From a virus, in the IMG/VR virus record IMGVR_UViG_3300025082_000046, positions 1-29,135 of that record: a stretch of DNA of 29,135 nt. One strand, written 5' to 3'. The translations under genes were made by a program, and so were the position numbers. Each line of letters begins with the position of its first letter. The first letter of the stretch is position 1. Positions 12,178 to 20,129 of this stretch are shown here, piece by piece. Below the pieces are notes generated by a model that was not told the DNA's origin, searched no databases, and saw nothing but the letters and a program-made list of their open reading frames with translations.

Positions 12178-12389
12178 TCTTCGATGATCCGTATATCAAA
12201 TACATTTATGGTTGGTATGTACCAGAGATTACCCCAGTACCCATCCTCCTTGGTCATGGCTAGTGTTGTCCACTCTTCATCTTGATTAACGAGCAGACCA
12301 AAGGTATGCGTATAGTTACGCTCTGGCTTATGTTCGGCCCAGCCACCATCAGTATATGAATCTAACCATGTAACTTCAATAAGTTTCAT
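12141..12389 (-). CDS. Small conserved-looking phage protein (82 aa), last of the late arm
   Basis: Starts M-K-L-I-E-V-T-W-L-D-S and has the pattern of a small beta-sheet protein seen near the ends of phage operons (VTW-x-D ... GLLVNQDEEWTTLAMT ... GNLWYIPTINVFDIRII). Function unknown. Its ATG overlaps the stop of the 35-aa membrane gene (ATGA). The stop lies in the loop of the late terminator, and the gene is antisense to the end of the rightward arm. Confidence 0.65.
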   Translation of the reverse strand: MKLIEVTWLDSYTDGGWAEHKPERNYTHTFGLLVNQDEEWTTLAMTKEDGYWGNLWYIPTINVFDIRIIEDHVSGPRESGEN

Positions 12390-12493
12390 ATTTCACCTAG
12401 CATAGTATGGTTAGCCCATAGGACTAGCATTAAAGGTATCCCTATTATACATAGGATCATTAGTAAGGCGAACAATAGTTCGCCTTTTTTCAT
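12386..12493 (-). CDS. Tiny membrane protein (35 aa) inside an antisense terminator
   Basis: A short frame on the minus strand: M-K-K-G-E then an almost continuous hydrophobic span (LLFALLMILCIIGIPLMLVL) and a short polar tail. Its ATG overlaps the TGA of the upstream lipoprotein-like gene (ATGA at 12493-12490), and its TGA overlaps the ATG of the 82-aa gene (12389-12386). Both junctions being flush, with Lys-Lys before a single membrane span, argues strongly that it is a real gene. It may be a holin-like or antiholin-like peptide of the lysis region. Its first 10 codons coincide with the rightward terminator at 12465-12490. Confidence 0.6.
   Translation of the reverse strand: MKKGELLFALLMILCIIGIPLMLVLWANHTMLGEI
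12465..12490 (+). terminator. Intrinsic terminator of the rightward early arm
   Basis: AAGGCGAAC (12465-12473) pairs perfectly with GTTCGCCTT (12478-12486) around AATA, followed on the plus strand by T through 12490. Read leftward it has no T-run. It lies about 290 bp beyond the last rightward gene and within the coding region of the leftward 35-aa gene. Confidence 0.8.
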
Positions 12494-12894
12494 TTGTTCT
12501 TGCCTTTAAATTTAACTGGTCCCGGCATGAGCCATGAGAATATCATAGGTACTATAATTATCAACAATAATAGCCAACCTCCTGTCTCGACCAGCTGCCC
12601 AAGCAGACTCCAGAAGTTATCAGGTGCACAGCTATCCACACTCACCCCCTTCGATGATCCTTTTATCATCACTTCCGTCGCCACATCCCCCACAAATGCA
12701 CCTGTCATGCCTCCCAGTATCGGCGCAGTCACACCCGAACTCAATGCAGTCGCCACAGTAGCACCTGCGCCCGTCGCTAGGGAGGTAATCCCGGCTTTCT
12801 TTAGTGTCGTGCATGATATTAAGAGGACCGAAGCGGTCGACCAAGATATTGCCTGTAGGCCAACTAGACAACCACGTCCGGTGAACCCCACCAT
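12490..12894 (-). CDS. Gly-zipper membrane protein with possible lipobox (134 aa)
   Basis: The frame is open from 13134, but the upstream part runs antiparallel through other genes. The ATG at 12894 gives a short signal-like N-terminus with a hydrophobic segment ending in L-I-S-C (Cys28), a fair lipobox. Then comes a Gly/Ala/Thr-rich stretch (GITSLATGAGATVATALSSG, GGMTGAFVGDVATEV) typical of Gly-zipper membrane proteins, a C-terminal hydrophobic span (WLLLLIIIVPMIFSWLM) and a basic tail (KFKGKNK). Start uncertain (ATG at 12906 or 12978 also possible). It overlaps the 40-aa gene by 31 bp. Location beside coiled-coil and TM genes suggests a lysis/spanin-type or ejection-channel role; unproven. 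Confidence 0.55.
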   Translation of the reverse strand: MVGFTGRGCLVGLQAISWSTASVLLISCTTLKKAGITSLATGAGATVATALSSGVTAPILGGMTGAFVGDVATEVMIKGSSKGVSVDSCAPDNFWSLLGQLVETGGWLLLLIIIVPMIFSWLMPGPVKFKGKNK

Positions 12895-12986
12895 CCTGTC
12901 AACCATCCGACCAATGCTATCACAGCCAGCACGCCAGCTATGCACCAGAATTTCTTTCGCTTTGATAATTCTTTCCATTTTTCCAT
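12864..12986 (-). CDS. Tiny single-span membrane protein (40 aa)
   Basis: ATG at 12986 overlaps the TAA of the 87-aa gene (TAATG), with AGAGGA 6 bp upstream. Basic N-terminus (KWKELSKRKK) followed by a hydrophobic span at about residues 13-30 (FWCIAGVLAVIALVGWL) and a short tail. The ribosome binding site, coupling junction and positive-inside topology make it a convincing gene. It overlaps the lipobox protein in another frame. Holin-like or regulatory peptide of a lysis cluster are possibilities. Confidence 0.65.
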   Translation of the reverse strand: MEKWKELSKRKKFWCIAGVLAVIALVGWLTGWWGSPDVVV

Positions 12987-13249
12987 TACTTGTCCTCTTC
13001 TGTTGACTCATCTTTTGATATGATATTGTAGTGAACGGACCCATCTTCCTGGTACTCCACCCGGTAGTTGACAGGTACCATTTTGTACACTGTAAATTCT
13101 GCACCATCCTTCGGCGGAACATTTTGTGTAACACTATCCAGCACTCGATCCATTACGGCGAAAGGGCTTAGGTCTCTGCCCATTGCTGTCTCGAAAAATT
13201 TATCTAATGCTCGAATCTGCGGGTTATTTAATAACATCGAATGTACCAT
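12986..13249 (-). CDS. Unknown small protein in the lysis-like cluster (87 aa)
   Basis: AAGGAG lies 8 bp before the ATG at 13249. The protein is soluble-looking: a helical N-terminus (NPQIRALDKFFETAMGRDLS), then a beta-like part (FTVYKMVPVNYRVEYQEDGS) and an acidic C-terminus (SKDESTEEDK). No motif recognised. It overlaps the next gene at TAATG. Confidence 0.6.
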   Translation of the reverse strand: MVHSMLLNNPQIRALDKFFETAMGRDLSPFAVMDRVLDSVTQNVPPKDGAEFTVYKMVPVNYRVEYQEDGSVHYNIISKDESTEEDK

Positions 13250-13280
13250 AATATTTACTCCTTTTGTTTTACACCTAAGT

Positions 13281-13373
13281 TTAAGCGGGAGAATCCCACC
13301 ACGATAATAAATAGGGTCGCCAGCAGTGTCTCTGAAACCTAGCTATCGCTCCAGAAGCAACCCTACCTTTCAT
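13281..13373 (-). CDS. Possible tiny protein (30 aa) in the 13250-13398 gap
   Basis: The 149-bp gap between the 93-aa and 87-aa genes holds an 8-codon frame (ATG at 13396) whose TGA overlaps (ATGA) an ATG at 13373 opening a 30-aa frame. That frame is basic and aromatic (RFQRHCWRPYLLSWW inside). There is no strong Shine-Dalgarno for it. Two chained small frames may instead be one degraded gene. Low confidence. Confidence 0.3.
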   Translation of the reverse strand: MKGRVASGAIARFQRHCWRPYLLSWWDSPA

Positions 13374-13398
13374 TCCTTGATCTTCGTTTCAGCCATGT

Positions 13399-13680
13399 CT
13401 ACCTGTTTAATCCAAATGCGGAACCAGTCAGGATTGCCCCGAAAGCTAAATGGAAAATACCACCACCCATCAAAGTAAATGGTGAATGTTGACCCGTTAA
13501 TTTTTTCATTAATTCCATTTGAACTATCGGTTCTGGTGTGGTGTTGAGGATTTCCATGAACTCGCTAATTTCCGGGCGATGCAATCCGAACCAGATCGGC
13601 ACTACCATGAAGTCGTAGATGCAGATTACAAGATAAACGCCGAGCGCACTGAATCGCCAGACCATAGTGCTGCGATCCAT
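13399..13680 (-). CDS. Two-span membrane protein, holin-like (93 aa)
   Basis: Hydrophobic spans at about residues 8-33 (WRFSALGVYLVICIYDFMVV) and 71-91 (GGGIFHLAFGAILTGSAFGL), joined by an acidic/amphipathic segment. The Y-D-F-x-V-x-P-I sequence in the first span recalls the GTA/3TM-type holin family, but only from memory. Size and topology fit a small holin. Gap of 10 bp to the coiled-coil gene upstream. Confidence 0.55.
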   Translation of the reverse strand: MDRSTMVWRFSALGVYLVICIYDFMVVPIWFGLHRPEISEFMEILNTTPEPIVQMELMKKLTGQHSPFTLMGGGIFHLAFGAILTGSAFGLNR

Positions 13681-13690
13681 TCCAACCTTA

Positions 13691-13957
13691 CTAGCCCCCC
13701 TTCTGCTCTATCGACTTGGAGAAGTACCGATCCATCTTGTTCTCTAATCGGGACAGATGCCCCATGATCTTGTCGAACTGCTGATTTGTCCTGCTCTCCA
13801 TTCGTTCAAACCTCTCCTCGACCGCTTCGATCTTGAAGTTAGCCACTGCTATCTGCTCCCTCAAGTCGTAGATAAAGGTGAAACTGCCGACCACCAGGGC
13901 GATGGTTGTTACGATATGCCCCGCTGACAAGGTTTTGCTGAATGGTGTGTCGGTCAT
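13691..13957 (-). CDS. Inner-membrane coiled-coil protein, i-spanin/holin-accessory-like (88 aa)
   Basis: One N-terminal hydrophobic span (about residues 12-30, AGHIVTTIALVVGSFTFIY) followed by a charged alpha-helix with heptad spacing (residues 33-80, including VANFKIEAVEERFERMESRT and KIMGHLSRLENKMDRYF). An anchored coiled coil is the layout of inner-membrane spanins, but also of many small phage accessory proteins. Starts with ATGA overlap to the secreted 127-aa gene. Confidence 0.6.
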   Translation of the reverse strand: MTDTPFSKTLSAGHIVTTIALVVGSFTFIYDLREQIAVANFKIEAVEERFERMESRTNQQFDKIMGHLSRLENKMDRYFSKSIEQKGG

Positions 13958-14337
13958 AATTCGTTTCCTATAATATCCTTGCGTCTGTCTAATCTGTTTG
14001 CTGGCCTGTCATCAGACCAGAGTACCGGGCCACCTGAGAATATGAGGCAAGCGGTGTTATCCTTTACCCCCACTAAACTGAATGTTCCATCTTCTCCACT
14101 GTCTACAGTTAGATATATGTCTACCGCACCTCTGGATTTCGTGAGGATTGCCCTGATTACTTCCCCATACTGATGCTCAAGGAAGTGAAACATCCCAGCA
14201 GAATCACGACTGCAATACAACATGAACTGGGCAGGGACAGATTGGGTTCCGGGTGGGGGCATGACGTTCTGTCGTTGTTCGGCCTGGAGCGGTGCTGATA
14301 TAAGCAGCCCGATCAGTAAGTATACTATATTTTTCAT
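13954..14337 (-). CDS. Secreted/periplasmic protein with signal peptide (127 aa)
   Basis: Clear Sec signal: M-K-N then IVYLLIGLLISAPLQA, with cleavage expected after A-E/Q near residue 19-20. The mature part has two Cys (CSRDSA, NTACLIF) that could form a disulfide, and beta-rich segments (GAVDIYLTVDSGEDGTFSLV). No enzyme motif seen, so it is not an obvious endolysin. ATGA overlaps with both neighbours. It may act in lysis or in the periplasm during genome entry. Confidence 0.6.
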   Translation of the reverse strand: MKNIVYLLIGLLISAPLQAEQRQNVMPPPGTQSVPAQFMLYCSRDSAGMFHFLEHQYGEVIRAILTKSRGAVDIYLTVDSGEDGTFSLVGVKDNTACLIFSGGPVLWSDDRPANRLDRRKDIIGNEL

Positions 14338-17300
14338 CGTTTGTCAAATGGGTCTGTTATTTCTTGTCTCAATACCTCGTTGAGTACCTCTTCGATACGC
14401 CCAGCCCGTACATTCTGGGTGTTGGCGTAGGCCCATTTCATCTTACCCTTGAGTTCGGCTGCATCTTTCAATAGGTTACGGTTAGCAATGTACCTGTTCT
14501 TATGTAGGTCTACATCGTATACTGTACCACCACTGAAGAACCTGATCCATCTGGCAATCTCAGGTGCATCCATAGTAGTCTCACGCATAGCACCTACACC
14601 ACCCCATCCTGCGGTAGATGCAATCTTACCAGTCAATGGGTCTTTCATTCTCTCGCCAAATACACCAGCAGGATTAAGCCTATTTATCTCTGTCAGTGGT
14701 ACTATAACCTGAGCCAGATGCCATAGTCTAGGGGGTAGGCTTACACCTAAGTAGTCCTTCATCTCGCCAGGAAATGCTTTGACTGGCTTACCCTTTCGGA
14801 AGGTGTCATAGTTAGCTAGAATCTCTAGCGGTGCCTTTATCATTGGAGATGTCATCTCAGCCAGCAGTGGGCCAGGACGTATCATCCTTTGAAGGTCAGC
14901 CATTGGCACTACATTAAGTAGTGTGAACGCTTTGATAACACCTTGGGTTTCATTGCCAAAGAAGATGGGTACTCGATCACCCCAGAATGCACCATAATCT
15001 GAATGGTCAAGGTCGCCAGACTCATGTTCAAACTGTGCCTTGGCTATAGCCAGCTTCTCTGCACGCTGTGGATTCTTGACTAGGGATGCCAGCTGTGCTG
15101 GTATATTCTTTCTAGTCCAGGTATAGAAGGGCATGAATCTTTTAAGCACATCACGCTCAAAGCGGGAGACATCAGAGTAATCAAACAATCCTTTCTTTAC
15201 TTCCTGTGCAGCCACATCAAAGATCATGTCTTCCCTTTCAACAGGTACCCTACGCTGTCTTAGATTACCTCTGTAGTCATACTCTGGTATTACTTTGAAG
15301 TGTTCGGTCTTGCTGCCGATAGCAACCTCATCACCATCAGGAGTGACCCACTTGTACTGGTTAGGGTTCTCCTTAATCTTCCTTAATGTATTCAGGAACA
15401 CAGCAAACCTGGCATTACCTTCTATGGTGCCACCGATAAGAAATCCTTTCTGGACTGCTGGGTTCTCAGCACCTATGATCCTGCGCCATTTCTTACCTGT
15501 GCCTGCTTGGGCCTGTAGCATCTGCTTGTAGTCTCTGATACTGTCAGCCGTATAGTGTCCAGCATTGACACCTCGATCCAGTGCCTCTTCGTACAGTCTT
15601 TCCATAGAGTAACCTGTATCAAAGAAGTCATCAGCATTCCATAAGCCAGACTCTATAGTAGGCAGCTTACCTTCGACTGCCTGACGTACACCTGATAGCT
15701 TCTCCAGTAACTCAGCCTGTTTGGTTGGGTCGCCACGGAATCTACTGTAATACTGTAGCTTGGCAGCAGCTGTGAACACTTTCACTGCCTCTGGTATGTT
15801 CTCGCCAAGACCTGTAATGTTATAAGCATTAAGGACGTTACCTAAAGCATTACGAGTATGGTAAGCAGGACGTACACCCAGTGTCCATGCCTTCCATGCG
15901 TTCTGAGTCTGGTCGTAGAATCTAAGGAAACTTCTCAACTGTCCTTCTCCTACTTCGTTACCTGACATTAAAGATAGATGGTCTTCTATCTGTCGTGATA
16001 TCTGTTTGGGTGCGACAAAGACAGCCCTACCCATGAGTTCCGATCTCTGTACAGCAGCATCAGCAAGAGCCTTGACTTCCATGTACTGTGCTGGTAAGGT
16101 ACCTGCTTCCTCAGCAGTCATCTTATACCTGGCGAATGAACTGGCTACACTGGGATCAAGTCCTCGCAGTTCCATCTGTTCGTTCCAGACTTTAAGCCAC
16201 TCATCATTCAAGGCTTCGTCAGTAAGAGATTGATTGGGCAATCCTTTTACTTCAACATAGTTATCAGCTATGTCTACATCATCAGCCTTGCGCCAGAGAT
16301 ACTTGTCACCTTCGCCAGGATTGATGTATCGTTCCACGAACTGGCCTTCACCACCTTCTGGATCACGCTTAACCCACTTACCTACACCCATCTCAGCTTT
16401 GACAGGTGCCATGCTCTCAGCCTGTTTCCTGACTATATCCCAGGTCAACTCGTACTCAGGTACACCCTTAGATAACAGGGCATTCCTTGCGTTCTGAATC
16501 AGAGTGTTAGTCAGCATAGGACCAGTGGCTCTGAAGTTATCTGTTATCTCATCGACAAACCACTTCCTTTGCAACGCTCTGTTCTGTCTGGACCATCGCT
16601 CACCCAATGCAACGAACGGACTCTCTTCAAAGAACTGAAACTCATAAGGTCGTTCGGCAGGGTTAGGTCTGGATGATGGTACTGACTCACCCAAGGCTCT
16701 AGCCATTTCATCATTGACTTCGGTTACAGTTTTATCAGGCATGAACCTGCGATGACCACGATAACCAGCCCTGTAGACTACGTTACCCATGTCATCCAGT
16801 TCAAAGTCAGACAAGAGAGGAGACTTCCTGCTCTCCAGTAACCTGCGACCCGCCTCAGTTATCACGCGAGGGAAGTAACCCATTGCTTCGAGTTCATCAA
16901 ATGGCATACCAAAAGATTTAGATTCAGCAGCCCATTCCTTTATTAAATCTTCCCACTCTGGTACTAGCTTTAGACCATCCTTACCCAGTAACTCTCTCTG
17001 TTCTGTGGTAATAGGTACAGACTCTGTAGTATATTTTATGTAGCCTTCTTCATTAAGGATAGGCTTACCCAGCTTGTCAAACTCAGGCAGCTTCGCTCTT
17101 TCCAGTGTATCCCTGAATGTTCTTTCAATAAGAGCAGAGGATTCACCAAGGGTAGCACCTCTCTCTTTAAAGAAGTCCTGTAACTTAGGGAGATTCCTTG
17201 TTATTTCCTTGTCTCTTTCGCGTAGGATTTGATTGGATACCTGCGCCCTACCTTTTACCCTGCGTCCTTCGCCAACAGGCATGTTAAACATACGGGCAAT

Positions 17301-17864
17301 GTCAGCTAGACCTCGCTGCTTCTCACCAAACTTAGCACTCATCGCTGTGTCTTTAGCACGATTAAGTGTGTTGACTACAGCCTTGGGAGTGTGCGCCTTG
17401 ACCAGATTAGAACCACCTCTAACAAGAGCAGGTGCATACCATGTAAGCGGATCAGTCGCCACATCACCAGCAAATCCTAAGACACCCTTAAGTAGTGGAT
17501 CCATGTCATCAGGCAGGAAGTCCTGTGTGCGTACCTCATCCTCACCTAGCCAGCCACGACTAGCACCAGTCCAGAACCCTTCCTCTGGTGTCAGGTCTAC
17601 ACCACCTAGCCCACGGAATACGTTTCCGCCTAGATCACTTTCTTTGAGTCCTACCTTTAATGCTTGTGCTGGTCTTTCAATCAGGGCAAGGTAATCAAGG
17701 ACACCTTTGTCATCACTACCTCTAGGTGGTATCCTAGTCTCGTACTTAGATACAAGCTGTTCCTTTAGTATCCTAGCTTGTTCTGACTTTTCTCGCTGTA
17801 AGAATGAATCAGCTACATCTGCCTTAAAGGTTTGACCTGCAAAATCAAACTTAATCTTCGGCAT
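14334..17864 (-). CDS. Large polyvalent internal virion (ejection) protein (1176 aa)
   Basis: The largest rightmost-to-left virion gene before the lysis-like cluster. The text around residues 655-700 (NAWKAWTLGVRPAYHTRNAL then NVLNAYNITGLGENI) and later segments (YTWTRKNIPAQLASLVKNP) are of a type I know from large polyvalent phage proteins thought to be carried in the virion and injected with DNA. No protease, transglycosylase or polymerase motif is seen. The protein is mostly alpha-helical and highly charged. TAATG junction with the 344-aa protein and ATGA with the secreted protein. Expected role: genome ejection channel component or injected effector. Confidence 0.6.
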   Translation of the reverse strand: MPKIKFDFAGQTFKADVADSFLQREKSEQARILKEQLVSKYETRIPPRGSDDKGVLDYLALIERPAQALKVGLKESDLGGNVFRGLGGVDLTPEEGFWTGASRGWLGEDEVRTQDFLPDDMDPLLKGVLGFAGDVATDPLTWYAPALVRGGSNLVKAHTPKAVVNTLNRAKDTAMSAKFGEKQRGLADIARMFNMPVGEGRRVKGRAQVSNQILRERDKEITRNLPKLQDFFKERGATLGESSALIERTFRDTLERAKLPEFDKLGKPILNEEGYIKYTTESVPITTEQRELLGKDGLKLVPEWEDLIKEWAAESKSFGMPFDELEAMGYFPRVITEAGRRLLESRKSPLLSDFELDDMGNVVYRAGYRGHRRFMPDKTVTEVNDEMARALGESVPSSRPNPAERPYEFQFFEESPFVALGERWSRQNRALQRKWFVDEITDNFRATGPMLTNTLIQNARNALLSKGVPEYELTWDIVRKQAESMAPVKAEMGVGKWVKRDPEGGEGQFVERYINPGEGDKYLWRKADDVDIADNYVEVKGLPNQSLTDEALNDEWLKVWNEQMELRGLDPSVASSFARYKMTAEEAGTLPAQYMEVKALADAAVQRSELMGRAVFVAPKQISRQIEDHLSLMSGNEVGEGQLRSFLRFYDQTQNAWKAWTLGVRPAYHTRNALGNVLNAYNITGLGENIPEAVKVFTAAAKLQYYSRFRGDPTKQAELLEKLSGVRQAVEGKLPTIESGLWNADDFFDTGYSMERLYEEALDRGVNAGHYTADSIRDYKQMLQAQAGTGKKWRRIIGAENPAVQKGFLIGGTIEGNARFAVFLNTLRKIKENPNQYKWVTPDGDEVAIGSKTEHFKVIPEYDYRGNLRQRRVPVEREDMIFDVAAQEVKKGLFDYSDVSRFERDVLKRFMPFYTWTRKNIPAQLASLVKNPQRAEKLAIAKAQFEHESGDLDHSDYGAFWGDRVPIFFGNETQGVIKAFTLLNVVPMADLQRMIRPGPLLAEMTSPMIKAPLEILANYDTFRKGKPVKAFPGEMKDYLGVSLPPRLWHLAQVIVPLTEINRLNPAGVFGERMKDPLTGKIASTAGWGGVGAMRETTMDAPEIARWIRFFSGGTVYDVDLHKNRYIANRNLLKDAAELKGKMKWAYANTQNVRAGRIEEVLNEVLRQEITDPFDKR

Positions 17865-18898
17865 TAACTTAGTCCTATATTCGTCACTTCACCTGATGGT
17901 GCACCTACACCACTCACTCCACCACCACCCGTACCGCTGAGGATTTCCCCAGCCATGCGTAGGTAGTCAGCTTGACTCTGTGGTTTGTAGCCAGTGTACT
18001 GTTCGGATAGATCAAGTACGCCAGTCATCATCCAGTCAGCCAGTTGTTTGATAGCTGCCTCTGGACTCTGGGCATACATAGCCTGTACCTGGGATAACAT
18101 GATAGCATCCTTACTGTACATATCAGATAGTTTAGGCTGTGATCTTGCATAGTCTGCTGCTGCCTTAGCTTCTGCCTTCTCTATATCTAGTGTATAACCA
18201 CTGACCTCGGCTGCTTTAGCTGGACCTATCCTAGGAGCAAGGCGATTGTACAATGTCTTCGCTGTCTTGGGCAGCTTCCCATCCTTGAATACATCCTCTA
18301 TAATCTTAGCATCTTCGACTGCATTCCTGGATTTAGCATCCATCTTCATTATCTCAATGGCTCTCTTGGTATGTTCCTTTGCGCCTTTGGGGTTGACAAA
18401 GCTAAGGATAGCACCCTGCTTCATCAGCATACTCATGTTCTCCAGCATACGTTCACGATCTGCTATAGCCCTTTGGGCGAACCCACCTTGTATTGATCGT
18501 CCGGTTGGGGATGGGCCAGCACCCGGTACACCTAATCTGGCAGAGTCTATAGGTCTACCTTCTGGTTGATCTTCGTCTGGGTCAGGCCACATCATGTAAG
18601 GTACAGTACCCGCACCAGCACCAATAAGGGATTGCTTCCATGTGGGCTGTTGACCATACCACTGACCTGCGCGTTGTGCTGCGCCAGGACCACGGGAACC
18701 AGCCTCAAATGCTCCTGTTGCTGGGTTGCGTGGAATGCTACCGGGCTGCTGCCATAAGGCTCTGCCAGCCTGTCGCCTACCTTGAGCGGTACCCAGACCT
18801 TTGCCTAAGTTCCACATTGATTGTGCACCACGACCTATTGCTGGTGCGCCTCTCAGTAACCATGGTGCTGCTGCACCTGCTATAATGGGCCATACCAT
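17864..18898 (-). CDS. Internal virion protein, Gly/Pro/Ala-rich N-terminus (344 aa)
   Basis: Hydrophobic, Gly/Pro/Trp-rich first third (MVWPIIAGAAAPWLLRGAPA, and GAGAGTVPYMMWP) that could insert in membranes, then a helical, charged half (ENMSMLMKQGAILSFVNPKG, KAEAKAAADYARSQPK) and a low-complexity Gly/Ser C-terminus. AGAGGA stands 8 bp before the ATG. The shape matches podovirus ejection proteins. No family recognised with certainty. Confidence 0.6.
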   Translation of the reverse strand: MVWPIIAGAAAPWLLRGAPAIGRGAQSMWNLGKGLGTAQGRRQAGRALWQQPGSIPRNPATGAFEAGSRGPGAAQRAGQWYGQQPTWKQSLIGAGAGTVPYMMWPDPDEDQPEGRPIDSARLGVPGAGPSPTGRSIQGGFAQRAIADRERMLENMSMLMKQGAILSFVNPKGAKEHTKRAIEIMKMDAKSRNAVEDAKIIEDVFKDGKLPKTAKTLYNRLAPRIGPAKAAEVSGYTLDIEKAEAKAAADYARSQPKLSDMYSKDAIMLSQVQAMYAQSPEAAIKQLADWMMTGVLDLSEQYTGYKPQSQADYLRMAGEILSGTGGGGVSGVGAPSGEVTNIGLS

Positions 18899-18899
18899 A

Positions 18900-19649
18900 T
18901 TAGTATCCTCTCTGCCTACGGAGCATCTCTTCTTCGTGCCTTCTCCTGGCTAAATCTTGCCAACCACCCATGAACTTTCTACCCATATTCATTAAGGTAT
19001 TAGTAGGATTAGCAGGAACCTGCTGTTTGTATGTAGTTTTTGTCGTGTTGAACTCATTAGGATTTTCAGATTCCGTCACTACTGTAGTCTTATCTAACAT
19101 AGGTGGTGTAGCTGTTGGTGCGCCTAACCCTGCTCCCCATGTAGTACCTAACTGTCCTGGTATACCAGAAAAGCTAGGATCACCCCACATCATACCGCGA
19201 GTATTAGGATTCCCACCACCCCATTGCCTAATGGAATCAAGACCCTGAGTTGGGGATACGCCAGGAATAAAAGGTGACAATGGTACCGGATTTAGGTTAG
19301 GTCTAGGTGGTAACGCTCTTGTTTGTGCTTGTGCTGTACCAAGTTGGTTCATCTGTACAGGACTAGCTTGAGTATTAGGATTTACCCACTCAGAAACATT
19401 GGCAGGAACTGGAGCAGCTGCACCAGCATAAGGTCTAACCACGTCACCAAACATTCCTTCTTTACCCATACCTTTATATATAGCGGTAGTCGGTACTACC
19501 CCAGTGTTCTCGAACTGTCTGCTTTGTTTACCACCTAACCGTTCACGTATCTCCCACATATCCTTCTCAAACAAATCCTTCATCGAGAACCCAGTGAATG
19601 CTCCCGGCTTATGCCCTGTAAAGGCTTCTAATCCTGTCCAGAAACTCAT
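18900..19649 (-). CDS. Pro/Asn/Gly-rich virion-associated protein (249 aa)
   Basis: N-terminal charged region (MKDLFEKDMWEIRERLGGKQ), a long Pro/Gln/Asn/Gly-rich centre (NPVPLSPFIPGVSPTQ, GGGNPNTRGMMWGDP), and a basic C-terminal helix (DLARRRHEEEMLRRQRG). No enzymatic motif. The composition resembles the 168-aa protein at the left end. ATGA overlap with the 157-aa gene. Confidence 0.55.
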   Translation of the reverse strand: MSFWTGLEAFTGHKPGAFTGFSMKDLFEKDMWEIRERLGGKQSRQFENTGVVPTTAIYKGMGKEGMFGDVVRPYAGAAAPVPANVSEWVNPNTQASPVQMNQLGTAQAQTRALPPRPNLNPVPLSPFIPGVSPTQGLDSIRQWGGGNPNTRGMMWGDPSFSGIPGQLGTTWGAGLGAPTATPPMLDKTTVVTESENPNEFNTTKTTYKQQVPANPTNTLMNMGRKFMGGWQDLARRRHEEEMLRRQRGY

Positions 19650-20119
19650 ACGTTAGTACCTCCAGGAAATGGTGATCCATAATATGGGATGTCAAAGAAA
19701 TCTCTCTTTGCAGGACCGACCTGAACTGTAGATGTACCTGAATATCCTTCTCGTTCCGGCATCATAGACTTCATAAAGGAATACTGCATCATCTTCTTGA
19801 ACCAGTCATCGTCATCCATCTTTGCTTCGGCTCTAGCTATAGTCTCTCTTTCTGCTGCACCTCTATAGTCACCATAAGGCATCCTTCGTTTTGCTTGAGA
19901 TTCTTTAAACTCCTTAGCAGCAACTATAGGTGCTTGCTGTTTCGCTAATTCCTTTTCTATAGCCCCAGCAATAAGTGGTGCAAATGGGCTAGTGCTACCA
20001 CCCTGCATATTTAATAATGTAGTCCTGCTACCTAAATCTGCTGGTAATGGGCGATCCTTCCACATATCACCTAAGAAATTAAAGAATGGCGAACCCCAGC
20101 CAGTGTAATTATCTGCCAT
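19646..20119 (-). CDS. Virion-associated unknown protein (157 aa)
   Basis: Starts M-A-D-N-Y-T-G-W-G and contains a helical, Lys/Glu/Ala-rich centre (IEKELAKQQAPIVAAKEFKE, AERETIARAEAKMDDDDWFK) with Gly/Pro-rich ends. No motif found. It lies in the run of internal virion proteins, with 10 bp to the upstream gene and an ATGA overlap downstream. Confidence 0.55.
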   Translation of the reverse strand: MADNYTGWGSPFFNFLGDMWKDRPLPADLGSRTTLLNMQGGSTSPFAPLIAGAIEKELAKQQAPIVAAKEFKESQAKRRMPYGDYRGAAERETIARAEAKMDDDDWFKKMMQYSFMKSMMPEREGYSGTSTVQVGPAKRDFFDIPYYGSPFPGGTNV

Positions 20120-20129
20120 AATCTATCTC

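Noticed and set aside
12494-13006. 170-codon rightward frame opposite the lysis-like genes
   Set aside because: Antisense to coupled leftward genes with good ribosome binding sites; Pro/Ser/Thr-rich as expected from a complement frame.
12895-13134. N-terminal extension of the lipobox protein frame up to 13134
   Set aside because: It lies within the 87-aa and 40-aa genes, reads like an out-of-frame shadow, and the ATG at 12894 gives a sensible signal-like start.
16593-16611. Third copy of the RNA core (GGTGAGCGATGG on the minus strand)
   Set aside because: It codes for a normal segment of the 1176-aa protein and lacks the paired partner strands.
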